A stretch of 64,000 nucleotides of DNA from Terrimonas ginsenosidimutans (GCF_022012415.1 NZ_JAKLTR010000002.1:248001-312000), one strand, 5' to 3'; positions 17,518-27,699 are shown, counted from the stretch's first letter. Notes: generated by a model not told the origin, from the letters alone. Program-made: numbers and translations.

Positions 17518-20139
17518 ATGAAGTATAATCGTCATCTTTTGCTGGGCCTAATATTATTTCAATCCGGCGTCAGTTTTGCACAGCCTTCCGGAGATTCATC
17601 CTCAGCAGTCATTGAGGTGTACAAAAATCCGGCGCTTTCCGCGGATGAGCGGGCCTGGGACCTGGTGCGCCGGTTGACCACGGAAGAAAAGATCAGCCTG
17701 ACGCTGAACAGTTCGCCGGCTATTCCGCGACTGGGTATTCCCGCTACAGATTGGTGGAATGAGGCGCTGCATGGCGTTGCACGTTCAGGGCAGGCGACGG
17801 TATTTCCGCAGGCGATCGGCATGGCTGCGACGTTCAATACGGAAGGCGTGTTAAGGTCATTCAGTATGATCTCCGACGAAGCGAGGGCGAAGCATCATCT
17901 TGCCAAAAGTCAGAACTCATTCAAGCGTTACCAGGGTTTGACTTTCTGGACGCCTAATATCAATATTTTCCGGGATCCCAGATGGGGAAGAGGGCAGGAA
18001 ACCTATGGGGAAGATCCGCATTTGACCACGCAAATGGGAATGGCGGTTGTCCGGGGGCTACAGGGAGACGGCACACAGAAGTATGATAAACTGCATGCCT
18101 GTGCGAAGCACTACGCTGTTCATAGTGGCCCGGAATGGAACCGGCATAGCTTTGATCCGGGAAAGATGTCTCCGCGAAATCTTTGGGAAACCTATCTGCC
18201 TGCATTTAAAGCACTGGTTACTGAAGCAAAGGTGAAGGAAGTGATGTGTGCCTACAATCGTTATGACGGAGAACCCTGTTGTTCGAACAAAGAGTTGCTG
18301 ATGAATATTCTTCGAAACGACTGGAAGTTTGACGATGTGATCGTTTCAGACTGCGGAGCTATTGATGATTTCTATCGGGCGAAAGCGCACGAAACACATC
18401 CAACGGCGGCAGCTGCATCTGCGGATGCTGTATACTCCGGTACGGATATTTGTTGCGGCAGCACTTATAAGTCGCTCGGAGAAGCTGTTCAGAAAGGATT
18501 AATCAGGGAATCTGCTATTGATACCGCTGTATTCCGTGCACTTCGGGCACGCTTTCAATTGGGCGTGTTTGATGATGATTCACTGGTTTCATGGTCAGCT
18601 ATACCTTACGCTGTTGTGGAAAGCAAGGCTCATATTGCACAGACATTGCAGATGGCAAGAGAGAGTATGGTGTTACTGAAAAATAAAAATAATACGCTGC
18701 CGCTTTCCACCACATCCACGATTGCCGTGCTGGGTCCCAATGCAGCGGATTCTGTTACGCTTTGGGGGAATTATAATGGATTTCCTACAAAAACAATGAC
18801 CATCCTTGAAGGCATTCAGTCAAGACTTGGCGCCGGTAAAGTTCTATATGAAAAAGCAAGTGATTATGTTGGTGACGATGTGGTCGTAAGCAGGATGAAC
18901 GAATGCCGCATCGATGGTAAGCCTGGTTTTAAAGTGACGGTCTGGAATACGAAAGATTTTACAGGTCCGGTGGTTTCGACAAGTCAGCTGACAACAGGTT
19001 TGAATTATGATTCGGGAGGGAACACTGTTTTCGCGCCGGGTGTTAACCTGAAGAACTTTTCCGTCAGGCTTGAGTCTGTGCTGACGCCTGCTACTTCGGG
19101 ACCGGTTACCTTTCGGATCAAAGCAGATGATGGATTCCGTTTGGTGTTGGGTGGAAAAGAAGTTCTTTCTTATCTCCGTACAGGTACATTGAAGGACCAG
19201 GAATATGTATTACAGGCAGAGAAAGGTAAACCTGTTTCTGTGATGGTTGAGTATTACCAGTTAGAGCGTGATGCAGCTTTCAACTTTGATCTGGGTGATG
19301 CACGCAAACTCGATTACAAAGGTCTTGCTGAAAAATACAGGTCTGTGGACGCATTTGTATTTGTAGGTGGAATATCTCCAAGAATTGAAGGAGAGCAGAT
19401 GTCTGTTGACCTGGAAGGTTTCAGGGGTGGCGACAGAACACGGATCGAGTTACCGGCAGTACAATTGAACGTGCTGAAAGCGCTGAAGGCGACAGGTAAG
19501 CCGGTGATACTGGTCAACTGTTCCGGCAGCTCCATGGCATTTCCCTGGGAGAGTGAAAACCTTGACGGGATTATTCAAGCCTGGTATCCGGGGCAGGAGG
19601 GAGGAACGGCTGTTGCAGACGTGTTATTCGGTGCTTATAATCCCGCAGGAAGATTACCAATGACATTTTACCGTTCGACGGATGACCTTCCTGATTATGA
19701 GAATTACGAAATGAAAGGACGAACCTATCGTTACTTCAAAGGTGAACCTGTATATCCGTTTGGATTCGGATTGAGCTATACAAGTTTTCAATATGGGAAA
19801 GCGACAATAACGAAAACAGTGCTTTCGGCAGATGACTCAACGACTTTGCGTTTGTCATTGAAGAATACGGGAAAGATGGCGGGCGATGAAGTGGTGCAGG
19901 TTTATATTGTCAATAAGCAGGATCCTGATGGGCCGGCGAGATCGTTGAGGGCATACAGACGCGTGAGTGTAAAGGCAGGTGAGACCGTTAATGTGGCGAT
20001 CCCTTTGAATAATAAAGCCTTTGAATTCTTTAATCCGAAAACAGAGAAGCTGGAAGTGGTGCCTGGAAAATATGAAGTGTTGTATGGGAGTTCGTCGGAC
20101 AGGAAGGATCTGAAGATGTTGATGGTAACGGTACGATAG
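17518..20139 (+). CDS. Glycoside hydrolase family 3 with inserted PA14-like domain (beta-xylosidase/beta-glucosidase type)
   Basis: Secreted enzyme of 873 residues from this start; the open frame reaches back to 17452, but the 22 extra residues precede a good signal peptide (KYNRHLLLGLILFQSGVSFAQ) and sit at the promoter box. The GH3 TIM barrel carries the catalytic nucleophile Asp in DDVIVSDCGAIDD (D278) and substrate-binding blocks (RDPRWGRGQETYGEDP, KHYAVHSGPE). A PA14-like beta-barrel is inserted at about 465-605, before the end of the second GH3 domain (EGEQMSVDLEGF), and a fibronectin-III-like domain closes the protein (YRYFKGEPVYPFGFGLSYT onward). The architecture matches bacterial Xyl3A-like beta-xylosidases; glucosidase activity is not excluded. 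It follows the HTCS gene and probably belongs to the same regulon. Confidence 0.94.
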   Translation: MKYNRHLLLGLILFQSGVSFAQPSGDSSSAVIEVYKNPALSADERAWDLVRRLTTEEKISLTLNSSPAIPRLGIPATDWWNEALHGVARSGQATVFPQAIGMAATFNTEGVLRSFSMISDEARAKHHLAKSQNSFKRYQGLTFWTPNINIFRDPRWGRGQETYGEDPHLTTQMGMAVVRGLQGDGTQKYDKLHACAKHYAVHSGPEWNRHSFDPGKMSPRNLWETYLPAFKALVTEAKVKEVMCAYNRYDGEPCCSNKELLMNILRNDWKFDDVIVSDCGAIDDFYRAKAHETHPTAAAASADAVYSGTDICCGSTYKSLGEAVQKGLIRESAIDTAVFRALRARFQLGVFDDDSLVSWSAIPYAVVESKAHIAQTLQMARESMVLLKNKNNTLPLSTTSTIAVLGPNAADSVTLWGNYNGFPTKTMTILEGIQSRLGAGKVLYEKASDYVGDDVVVSRMNECRIDGKPGFKVTVWNTKDFTGPVVSTSQLTTGLNYDSGGNTVFAPGVNLKNFSVRLESVLTPATSGPVTFRIKADDGFRLVLGGKEVLSYLRTGTLKDQEYVLQAEKGKPVSVMVEYYQLERDAAFNFDLGDARKLDYKGLAEKYRSVDAFVFVGGISPRIEGEQMSVDLEGFRGGDRTRIELPAVQLNVLKALKATGKPVILVNCSGSSMAFPWESENLDGIIQAWYPGQEGGTAVADVLFGAYNPAGRLPMTFYRSTDDLPDYENYEMKGRTYRYFKGEPVYPFGFGLSYTSFQYGKATITKTVLSADDSTTLRLSLKNTGKMAGDEVVQVYIVNKQDPDGPARSLRAYRRVSVKAGETVNVAIPLNNKAFEFFNPKTEKLEVVPGKYEVLYGSSSDRKDLKMLMVTVR

Positions 20140-20158
20140 AGCTTGAGATTTTACTTGA

Positions 20159-20281
20159 TTAACTGGCGTAGGAGCAACGCAAAGGCTGCAAAGGAAGGCA
20201 AAGCACGCGAAGATCTCATGGCCGGAGCTTTGCGCACTCCGCGGTTCTTTGCACCCTTTGCGTTGCTCCTACGCCAGTTAA
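20159..20281. repeat. Perfect 27-bp inverted repeat (copy B), possible bidirectional terminator
   Basis: The left arm at 20159-20185 and right arm at 20255-20281 are perfect reverse complements over 27 bases (core GGCGTAGGAGCAACGCAAAGG), with 69 bases between them. The spacer has further nested pairing (GCAAAGC with GCTTTGC). It sits exactly between two convergent genes, GH3 and GH95, where it could end transcription from both sides. Related sequences occur at 7813-7928 and 53530-53628. Confidence 0.85.
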
Positions 20282-20301
20282 ATAATGTGAAACGCCATCT
20301 C

Positions 20302-22785
20302 TTATTTTTGTAATGGAGCCAGCGCAAGAATATAAACACCGCCCGGTTTTGTCGGCAGGTCGTATTCAATCACTTTCTTCACTGCTATATTTCCTGATTT
20401 TGCTTTTGGTGAAACAAGCGGTTCCTTTATGTCTGCAATCTCCATCAGCTTGTTTGGATTGATACCTGTCGCGATCTTCAGTTTCCCATCTTTCAACATC
20501 AACTCATCAAAACTTCTGATCCTGCAATTACCACCCAATCCGGAGACGATCTTAACGGCGGCCGGTTTGTGATCCTTCCAGGTAATGTCAATGGTGAATC
20601 CGCCTCTTGTTACCAATCCTGTTACTGTACCGTTCGGCCATGCATCCGGCAGGGCAGGTAAAAAATGAAGGGCTCCGTCATGAGATTGCACCAGCATTTC
20701 TGCAATGCCGGAGGCGCAACCAAAATTTCCATCGATCTGGAAAGGTGGGTGCGCATCAAAAAGGTTGGGATAAGTGCCACCGTTCTGGCCTTTTTCTTCC
20801 ATTGGCGCGGGCGTCAATTGGTCGGCGATCAGTTTATACGCGCGGTTACCATCCTGCAATCTTGCCCACCAGTTCACTTTCCATCCCATTGACCAGCCTG
20901 TTGATTTATCGCCGCGATTGATCAATGAGGTTCTGGCCGCATCAAATAATGCCGGACTGCGATAAGGTGAAACCTGGTTTCCCGGGAACAGGCCGTACAA
21001 ATGAGAGATATGCCTGTGGCGGTCATTCTGTTTGTCCCAATCCTGCAGCCACTCCTGCAATTGCCCATACTGACCAACCTGCATTGGGGGTAGGCGCTGC
21101 AATTTTATTTTAACCGTATCTGCAAATGTTTTATCGAGGCTCAGTACCGCAGCTGCTTTGATATAGTTGGAGAATACGTCAAACACCAGCTGGTTATCCA
21201 TCGTTGTTCCTGCGGAGATGCCGACACCGGCCTGGTAAGAATTTTCCGGCGACATCGACGGTGCAACAACCAGCCATTTGTTTGCGGGTTCTTCCTGCAA
21301 TACATCCACGTAGAACATGGCGCAGGATCTCAATATGGGATAAACCTTTTGGAGAAATTGTTTATCGCCAGTATGCAGATAGTGATACCACAAGTGTTGG
21401 GTCAGCCATGCGCCACCCATTGGCCACATGCCATAGAAGCCACCATCCACCGGACCGGTGATCCGCCAGAGATCGGTGTTGTGGTGCACATTCCATCCGC
21501 GGGCATGATACATTTTTGAGGCGCTTTCCTGGCCGGTAACGGAAAGGTCTCTGATCATATCGAACAGCGGTTCATGCAGCTCACTGAGATTGGTCACCTC
21601 GGCGGGCCAGTAATTCATTTCAGTATTTATATTGATGGTATACTTACTGTCCCAGGGCGGGCTCAGTTTTTCATTCCATTTACCCTGCAGATTGGTGGGT
21701 TGTCCGCCGGGTTGTGAGCCGGAGATCATGAGGTATCTCCCGAATTGGAAATAGAGGGAAACAAGTTGCGGATCCGGAGCCGAACTGAATTCAGCCACCC
21801 GTGTATTCGTTGGTTTCTCTGCCTGCGCTGTTGATCCGAGGTTGAGCGAAACTCTGTCGAAATACTTCCTGTATAGTTTAATATGCGCTGCTTTATCGGC
21901 TTCGTATTTTTTTTGCAATGCAGCTGAAAGATATCTGGCTGCAACCGCAGATGGATTGCCGCTGATATCCTCGTAGTTTTTGTAGTTGGTCCCAATGCTG
22001 ATATAAAGAGTAGCCGTGTTCGCTCCGCTGATGATCAGTGCAGAGTCTTTTGTTTCCAGTTTACCGCCTTCGAGGATCGGGTGAACAATGGCTTCAAAGC
22101 GAACCCTGCCTGTCTTGTTATCCGAACTTCCTGAAGTGCCGGTCAGTGTAAGTTTTTTGTCTTTTGCGGCTACGTGGTGAATGCGTTGTGGTGTATTGAT
22201 GCCCAATTCAAATGAAACGCTGCCGGGTTTGCTGGCGGTGATCCGTACGATGATCACACCACTGTTCAACGATGCGAACATTTCCCGCTTATAAGAAACA
22301 TTGTTCAGTTTATAAGATACAGTCGAGATAGCGTCTGCAATATTCAGATCCCGTGTGTATGCGGAAACGTTGTCATGTCCCGGAAAAGAGATCGTAAGAT
22401 TTCCGACGGGCTGATACTGCATTCCATAGTTGACCCCTTTTGGCGATTGTCGCGGGAACGTGCTGTTGGATAGGTCTTGTGCTTCTTTATATTTCCCCTT
22501 GAAAAGTAACTGGCGGATCTGTTGAATGCTGTCATACACGTGCTCTATGATATTATTGCCGGGTTCACCAGACCAGACAGTTTCTTCATTTAACTGAATT
22601 CTTTCCCTGTCAGTTCCGCCGAAGATCATTGCCGCAAGTCTTCCATTTCCTATTGGCAATGCTTCATTCCAATTCGCAGCGGGTCGATCGTACCACAACT
22701 TCAACGGCTGTGCCTGCTGTGTCCACGCCTGCATACTTATTGATATGATCAGGGAAGAAAAAAACAATAATCGTTTCAAATTCAT
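20302..22785 (-). CDS. Glycoside hydrolase family 95, alpha-L-fucosidase (or alpha-L-galactosidase)
   Basis: Secreted enzyme of 827 residues; signal peptide 1-23 (ISMQAWTQQ). The GH95 N-terminal domain opens with LWYDRPAANWNEALPIGNG and MIFGG, the family signature. The (alpha/alpha)6 catalytic part has TEMNYWPAEVTNLSELHEP (N387-W393 region) and FQIDGNFGCASGIAEML (D685), corresponding to the Asn and Asp of the inverting family mechanism. Family knowledge: GH95 removes terminal alpha-1,2-L-fucose or L-galactose from glycans such as xyloglucan or host glycans. It is the third gene of the SusC-SusD-GH95 unit, 164 bp after SusD, with a strong stem-loop in that gap. Confidence 0.95.
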   Translation of the reverse strand: MNLKRLLFFSSLIISISMQAWTQQAQPLKLWYDRPAANWNEALPIGNGRLAAMIFGGTDRERIQLNEETVWSGEPGNNIIEHVYDSIQQIRQLLFKGKYKEAQDLSNSTFPRQSPKGVNYGMQYQPVGNLTISFPGHDNVSAYTRDLNIADAISTVSYKLNNVSYKREMFASLNSGVIIVRITASKPGSVSFELGINTPQRIHHVAAKDKKLTLTGTSGSSDNKTGRVRFEAIVHPILEGGKLETKDSALIISGANTATLYISIGTNYKNYEDISGNPSAVAARYLSAALQKKYEADKAAHIKLYRKYFDRVSLNLGSTAQAEKPTNTRVAEFSSAPDPQLVSLYFQFGRYLMISGSQPGGQPTNLQGKWNEKLSPPWDSKYTININTEMNYWPAEVTNLSELHEPLFDMIRDLSVTGQESASKMYHARGWNVHHNTDLWRITGPVDGGFYGMWPMGGAWLTQHLWYHYLHTGDKQFLQKVYPILRSCAMFYVDVLQEEPANKWLVVAPSMSPENSYQAGVGISAGTTMDNQLVFDVFSNYIKAAAVLSLDKTFADTVKIKLQRLPPMQVGQYGQLQEWLQDWDKQNDRHRHISHLYGLFPGNQVSPYRSPALFDAARTSLINRGDKSTGWSMGWKVNWWARLQDGNRAYKLIADQLTPAPMEEKGQNGGTYPNLFDAHPPFQIDGNFGCASGIAEMLVQSHDGALHFLPALPDAWPNGTVTGLVTRGGFTIDITWKDHKPAAVKIVSGLGGNCRIRSFDELMLKDGKLKIATGINPNKLMEIADIKEPLVSPKAKSGNIAVKKVIEYDLPTKPGGVYILALAPLQK

Positions 22786-22849
22786 TTTATCTGTTTATAC
22801 GATCCAATAATAAAAATACATGATGTTCAATGATCATTCGCATAATAGG

Positions 22850-22877
22850 GAGTTCCCCCTGGGAACAGGGGGAACTC
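22850..22877 (-). promoter_or_regulatory. Strong intergenic stem-loop between susD-like and GH95 genes
   Basis: Perfect 11-bp arms (GAGTTCCCCCT / AGGGGGAACTC) enclose a 6-base loop. No T tract follows on the minus strand, so it is not a classical terminator. It lies about 65 bases before the GH95 ATG and 73 bases after the SusD stop. An mRNA-processing, stabilising or attenuating role is inference. Confidence 0.6.
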
Positions 22878-22949
22878 GGATTGCTTGTATACTAAAAGAC
22901 TGCTTGGTTAAGGCATTTCCTCTGCCCGAACTAGCGAGTTTCAAGACGC

Positions 22950-24587
22950 TTATTGATAGCCTGCATTTTGTTTGAACTCATCTTTATTCAGTACGGCATC
23001 GATCTGCTGTTGCGGGATCGGACGAAGTACGTGGTGCGGCAGGATGTTAACAGCATTATCAGGGCTGTATGCTTTTACACGATCGAGGAGTTTACCGGTC
23101 CTTTTCAGGTCAAACCAGCGGATCTGTTCGCCGGCAAGTTCTCTTGCTCTTTCATCAAGAATGAAGTCGAGTGTAATTGCTGCAGGATCGATCTGCATTT
23201 CAGCTGCGCGGCCCGGTTTTGCTGCGCGGGTACGAAGAACGTTGATTAATTCGGCGGCTTTGTCCAGCGCGCCGAGGTTCATCTGTGCTTCAGCGGCGAT
23301 CAGGTACATTTCCGCAAGGCGGATAACGAATACATCTCTCGCGCTTTGAGCTTCGCCTACGCTTGGACGGGTGCCGTCCATGAATTTCGACAGCTGCTCG
23401 TACCGGTTATTATCTTTTACGCTGCCATTCGCATTATAGGTAATACTTCTGTCGTAGATCTGATATTTTCTTGTTGCCTGGAATGCGTCAGGGATCTCTT
23501 TGTTAGTGCACAGAACAGCAGTATCTCCTACATTGAGTGTAGCTGTCCTGGTGTTGGCAAACCAGTACTGCCAGAAAGAGCCTTCATGTCTTGCGTCTGC
23601 GTCGCTGTAAAGATCCAGCAGGTAACGTGTCGGCATATAACGTACGAATGGACGGCCGTTGTAGATGTCGCGGATCAGACCCGGCAGGTTGTCATATTTC
23701 ATCAGGAACAGCATGTGTCCGCTGTTGCTACCCCTTCCATGTCCGTAAGGGTTGGTATTCGAATTAGAGAGATCATTCAGCGCGAGATCTTCGTTATAGT
23801 TCACTGCGTAGATGACTTCTTTGTTCTTCAGATTATTCATTTTCCAGAGGTCTGCATAAACAGGTTGCAATTGAAAAGCGGTGTTGGCGATCACGGCATT
23901 TGCCATATTCAAAGCGTCCTGATTACGACCGCGCGTGAGATACATGCGGGCAAGAAAAGCCTGTGCGGCAGGTTTTGTTGCCCGGCCCCACTGCGGTTGT
24001 GTGTTTGGGAGGTTGGCTACGGCGAAGTCAAGGTCACGGAAGATCTGCGCATAGAAAGTGTCAACCGGTGTACGGTTCGCTGTGGACACGATCCCGCTTG
24101 TTTGCTCCAGGGTAAAGTGAACGCCACCCCAGGTCTCAACGATATGCCAGTAATAGAATGCGCGCAAAAATCGCAGTTCACCTTCCCGTACATTCCTTAT
24201 GGTTGGCGCAAGGCCAGCTTTGCTGATGTTGTTCACTCCACCATTGATGAGGTTGATGGCGGCATAGAACTCTCTCCATTCAGCAGCCAGCGCGCTATTA
24301 CCTGCCTGGAGATTGAGATAGCGTGTGAGGTCAGGAAATACATCACCACTTCCGCTTGTCCAGATATCTGTACCCGTTTCCGCCAGGTTGTATCCTTCTT
24401 CTTTTCCATACCACCAGCGCTGGTAGGTATATGCGGCATTGACGAGTGTTTCGAAGCCTTCCGGGGTGGTGAATACAGATTCGGCAGTCAGGCCACCCGG
24501 GTTAAATTCTTCCAGTCTTTTTTTGCAGGAGGTCAGCGAGGCAAGAAGCATCAGCAGGCCTGCAAGTGCATATATAATACGTTTCAT
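22950..24587 (-). CDS. RagB/SusD-family glycan-binding lipoprotein
   Basis: Outer-membrane lipoprotein of 545 residues. The lipoprotein signal is MLLASLTSCKKRLEEF (C21). SusD-type helical (TPR) core: ESVFTTPEGFETLVNAAYTY, LRFLRAFYYWHIVETWGGV, FVIRLAEMYLIAAEAQMN and the C-terminal FILDERARELAGEQIRWFDLKRTGKL block all match the family. SusD proteins cap the SusC porin and bind oligosaccharides at the cell surface. It starts 16 bp after the SusC stop, so the two are co-transcribed. The ligand cannot be told from sequence; the locus enzymes suggest fucosylated glycans. Confidence 0.96.
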   Translation of the reverse strand: MKRIIYALAGLLMLLASLTSCKKRLEEFNPGGLTAESVFTTPEGFETLVNAAYTYQRWWYGKEEGYNLAETGTDIWTSGSGDVFPDLTRYLNLQAGNSALAAEWREFYAAINLINGGVNNISKAGLAPTIRNVREGELRFLRAFYYWHIVETWGGVHFTLEQTSGIVSTANRTPVDTFYAQIFRDLDFAVANLPNTQPQWGRATKPAAQAFLARMYLTRGRNQDALNMANAVIANTAFQLQPVYADLWKMNNLKNKEVIYAVNYNEDLALNDLSNSNTNPYGHGRGSNSGHMLFLMKYDNLPGLIRDIYNGRPFVRYMPTRYLLDLYSDADARHEGSFWQYWFANTRTATLNVGDTAVLCTNKEIPDAFQATRKYQIYDRSITYNANGSVKDNNRYEQLSKFMDGTRPSVGEAQSARDVFVIRLAEMYLIAAEAQMNLGALDKAAELINVLRTRAAKPGRAAEMQIDPAAITLDFILDERARELAGEQIRWFDLKRTGKLLDRVKAYSPDNAVNILPHHVLRPIPQQQIDAVLNKDEFKQNAGYQ

Positions 24588-24603
24588 CTTTTCAGGTTTG
24601 TTG

Positions 24604-27600
24604 TTAGAAATTCACGTTTAATCCGAATACGAATAATTTGGTCATCGGGAAATTCTCAGACCCGCCTCTTTCCGGATCATATTCCAATCCGTTTTTGGTG
24701 TAGGTGTACAGGTTCTTTGCTGTCGCATACACTCTGAGGCTGCTGATGAATGTGCCTTGTAAAACTTTATCAGGAACATTGTAGCCCAATGACACGTTGC
24801 GGATCCTGAAGTAAGAGCCATCCTGGTATGGAAGCGTTGAAAGATAGAGTGCGCCGCCGTTCCTGTTGGGCCTGGGATAATCATTCGTTGGGTTTTCCGG
24901 GGTCCAGTAGCTTAGTCCGGATGTGGCCGGAGCGATGCCCTGCGGATTGAATCCATAACGATCAGCTCTGATCATTTGTCCGAATCTTGCAAAAAGGAAT
25001 ATGCTGAAATCGAAGTTTTTAAAACGAACGGTGTTATCAAAACCTCCGCTCCATTTTGGTCTTGGAGTACCGAGGATGATCCGGTCATTCTGTGAATCGA
25101 TCTTGCCATCTCCATTCTGATCTTTTACACGGATCTCCCCTGGTTTCTGTCCGTAAGTTGCTGCTTCTGCAAGGTCTTTCGTTTGCCAGATCCCTACTTT
25201 TTCATAATCATAATAAACACTTGTCGGATAGCCGATGAACCAGCCATTGCCGATATCATTGCCGCCTGTTACCAGTTCAACAAATTCTTCTTTGTTTTTG
25301 GTGAATGTGAAGTTGGATGACCAGGAGAAATTGTTTGTTTTAACGTTCAGTGTCTGAAGCGTCACTTCAAAACCATGGTTTCTGGTTTTGCCGATGTTCT
25401 GTACCACCGTTGTTACGCCTGTTGTTGGCGGAAGCCCGCGTGATAATAACAGGTCTGATGTCCTGGCGTCATAGTAATCGAATGTACCTGTAATGCGGTT
25501 TTTAAGGATGCCGAAATCAAGCCCGATGTTTGCGGTGGATGTCAATTCCCATCCAAGTTCCTGGTTACCGACATTTCTTGAATATGTGTAAGCTGGTGCG
25601 TTCACATTATCCCATCCGAAGGCAAGACGCTGTAGCTGGCTTTGTGTTGAATAGATAAATGAGTTGCCAGGATCATTACCCGCAATACCGTAGCTCACTC
25701 TTACTTTAAGATCACTGAATGCATTTACGTTACGCATGAATTTTTCATCCAGTATCCGCCATGCGAATGCTGCAGAAGGGAAGAAGGTCCATTTATGACC
25801 TTGTGCAAGTTTTGACGAGCCATCTGAACGTGCTGTCAGTGTCAGTAAATATTTCCCCCTGTATCCGTAGTTGATCCGCCCTGCAAAAGACACGAGATCT
25901 GATTGAAGATAATCGGAACTCACTTTTACTTCTTCCGTATTATTCTCCATTGCGTAGAACAACTGGGAAGGGAGAAGCTGGTTCACGGCAGATGCATTCA
26001 GTTCTTCGTATTTAAAGCCAACATAGCTGGCGATACCTGTTACGGTCACCGAGTGGTCTCCCAGTGTTTTCTGGTACGTTGCTACGTTCTCCCAGTTCAG
26101 GTTCTGGCTTTTGCTGGTGTTGTATTGTGACTGTGATTTGCCCTGCAGGCCGCGATCCAGGGATTTCGGGGAGGCATAGATCCCGTTCCTGCTGGAGCCA
26201 AGCGATGCGCCGAAGGTGCTGCGAAAAGAAAATCCTGCGAAAGGTTTAACATCTACATATACGTTGGTGAGCAGGCGTGTGTTGGAAACATCATTCATGT
26301 ATACATTGGGTTGCTCATCGGCGAGCGGGTTTCCTGTCTGTCCGTCGATCAACAGGAAATTGAAGTTGCCCGCAGAGTCGTACATCGATCCCAGGCCGCT
26401 TACTTTATTAGCCTGGTTCAAGGGGTCTCGTCTCACGCTTTGATCATAATATGTAAGCTGGCTTTGCATGCCTACGGTCACTTTTTTGTTTACGATATAA
26501 TCAAGGTTCATGCGGCCGGTGTAGCGTTTAACGCCATCAAGTTTCAGCAGGCCTTTTTCATTGAAGTAGTCGAGTGACATATACGCTTTCAGTTTATCAG
26601 TGCCGGCTCTGAAGCCGAGCTGGTAATCCTGCTGAAGGCCTTTATGGAAGAGTTCTTTCAGGTAGTCTGTGAATATGCGGTTCTGCACAGCGTTCAATTC
26701 ACCATTCCCTGCGAATGCGACGGGATCATCGGCGGGAGTGTTCCATTGTCCGGCTGCGCGAAATGATTCACGGCGGAATGCAACATATTCGTCGAAGCCC
26801 ATTGGGCGTGCGTACATGGTCACGTCGGAAAGGCCGGCGTATGTATTAAAGCTGACTTCCGTCTTTCCGCTGCCGCCTTTTTTGGTGGTGATCAGGATCA
26901 CGCCATTTGCGGCGCGTGAACCATATATCGCGGTGGAAGAGGCATCTTTGAGGATCTCCATCGATTGGATATCGTTGGGGTTGATATCCTGGATGCTCTG
27001 GTACTGGATACCGTCTACAACGATCAGGGGCGAGCTGCTGCCTGCAACCGAGCGGACGCCGCGGATGGTGATGGATACGCCGGCGCCGGCCTGGCCGCTG
27101 CTGCGTGTAATATCTGCTCCCGCGATCTTACCCTGGGCAGCTTCAAGTACGTTGGTAGAAGGGACTTCCCGGAGTTCCTCACCTTTAAGGGAGACAACGG
27201 AACCCGTGAGGTCCCGCTTTTTCACGGCACCGTAGCCGATCACGACTACCTCGTCCAGGCTGCCTGTGCCTGGCTGAAGTATAACTGGTATGGTCGATTT
27301 GCCGGCGACACTTACCTCGAGATTCTGGTAGCCGACATAGGAAACTACCAGCGTTGCATTCTTGCCGGATACATTGATACTAAAACTACCGTCGTCTTTT
27401 GTTAAAGTACTGTTTGAAGTACCTTTTTCGGTAATGGTTGCCCCGGATAAAGGCTCACCAACCGCGTTTTTGACGGTACCGGTAATCGTTTCGGCTTTGA
27501 TACTACCAGCAGGCAACCACGCAGGAGTGCCGGCCGGGTGACCTGTATTACCGGAATGAGGATCTGCATTCGCCATCGCTTCAGCAGAAAAGATGAGTAA

Positions 27601-27699
27601 AAAGGAAAAGCCAAGGATCCTCGACGCAGCTTCGGTGATGGATCGCCGGGAGGATGGGCGCAAAGGATGCGCGAGTGGCTGACAAGCAATCAGTCGCAT
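24604..27699 (-). CDS. SusC/RagA-family TonB-dependent outer-membrane transporter
   Basis: Receptor of 1031 residues from the ATG chosen here; a start 16 codons upstream (27747) is possible but precedes the signal region. Order: a long N-terminus with a hydrophobic segment (ILGFSFLLIFSAEAMA), a carboxypeptidase-like regulatory domain (TGTVKNAVGEPLSGATI to YQNLEVSVAG), a TonB box region (DEVVVIGYGAVKKRDLTGSV), plug (IRGVRSV, MEILKDASSTAIYGSRAANGVILITTKKG) and a beta-barrel ending FGLNVNF. There is no STN domain, so anti-sigma/ECF signalling is unlikely; control by the nearby HTCS is more plausible. It imports oligosaccharides with energy from TonB. Confidence 0.96.
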   Translation of the reverse strand: MRLIACQPLAHPLRPSSRRSITEAASRILGFSFLLIFSAEAMANADPHSGNTGHPAGTPAWLPAGSIKAETITGTVKNAVGEPLSGATITEKGTSNSTLTKDDGSFSINVSGKNATLVVSYVGYQNLEVSVAGKSTIPVILQPGTGSLDEVVVIGYGAVKKRDLTGSVVSLKGEELREVPSTNVLEAAQGKIAGADITRSSGQAGAGVSITIRGVRSVAGSSSPLIVVDGIQYQSIQDINPNDIQSMEILKDASSTAIYGSRAANGVILITTKKGGSGKTEVSFNTYAGLSDVTMYARPMGFDEYVAFRRESFRAAGQWNTPADDPVAFAGNGELNAVQNRIFTDYLKELFHKGLQQDYQLGFRAGTDKLKAYMSLDYFNEKGLLKLDGVKRYTGRMNLDYIVNKKVTVGMQSQLTYYDQSVRRDPLNQANKVSGLGSMYDSAGNFNFLLIDGQTGNPLADEQPNVYMNDVSNTRLLTNVYVDVKPFAGFSFRSTFGASLGSSRNGIYASPKSLDRGLQGKSQSQYNTSKSQNLNWENVATYQKTLGDHSVTVTGIASYVGFKYEELNASAVNQLLPSQLFYAMENNTEEVKVSSDYLQSDLVSFAGRINYGYRGKYLLTLTARSDGSSKLAQGHKWTFFPSAAFAWRILDEKFMRNVNAFSDLKVRVSYGIAGNDPGNSFIYSTQSQLQRLAFGWDNVNAPAYTYSRNVGNQELGWELTSTANIGLDFGILKNRITGTFDYYDARTSDLLLSRGLPPTTGVTTVVQNIGKTRNHGFEVTLQTLNVKTNNFSWSSNFTFTKNKEEFVELVTGGNDIGNGWFIGYPTSVYYDYEKVGIWQTKDLAEAATYGQKPGEIRVKDQNGDGKIDSQNDRIILGTPRPKWSGGFDNTVRFKNFDFSIFLFARFGQMIRADRYGFNPQGIAPATSGLSYWTPENPTNDYPRPNRNGGALYLSTLPYQDGSYFRIRNVSLGYNVPDKVLQGTFISSLRVYATAKNLYTYTKNGLEYDPERGGSENFPMTKLFVFGLNVNF

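Noticed and set aside
20159-20281. Insertion sequence ends
   Set aside because: The perfect inverted arms suggested terminal repeats, but only 69 bp lie between them and there is no transposase or visible target duplication.
23346-24737. 463-codon plus-strand open frame
   Set aside because: Runs antisense through the SusD gene, whose family assignment is certain; Cys/His/Ile-rich composition with no domain.
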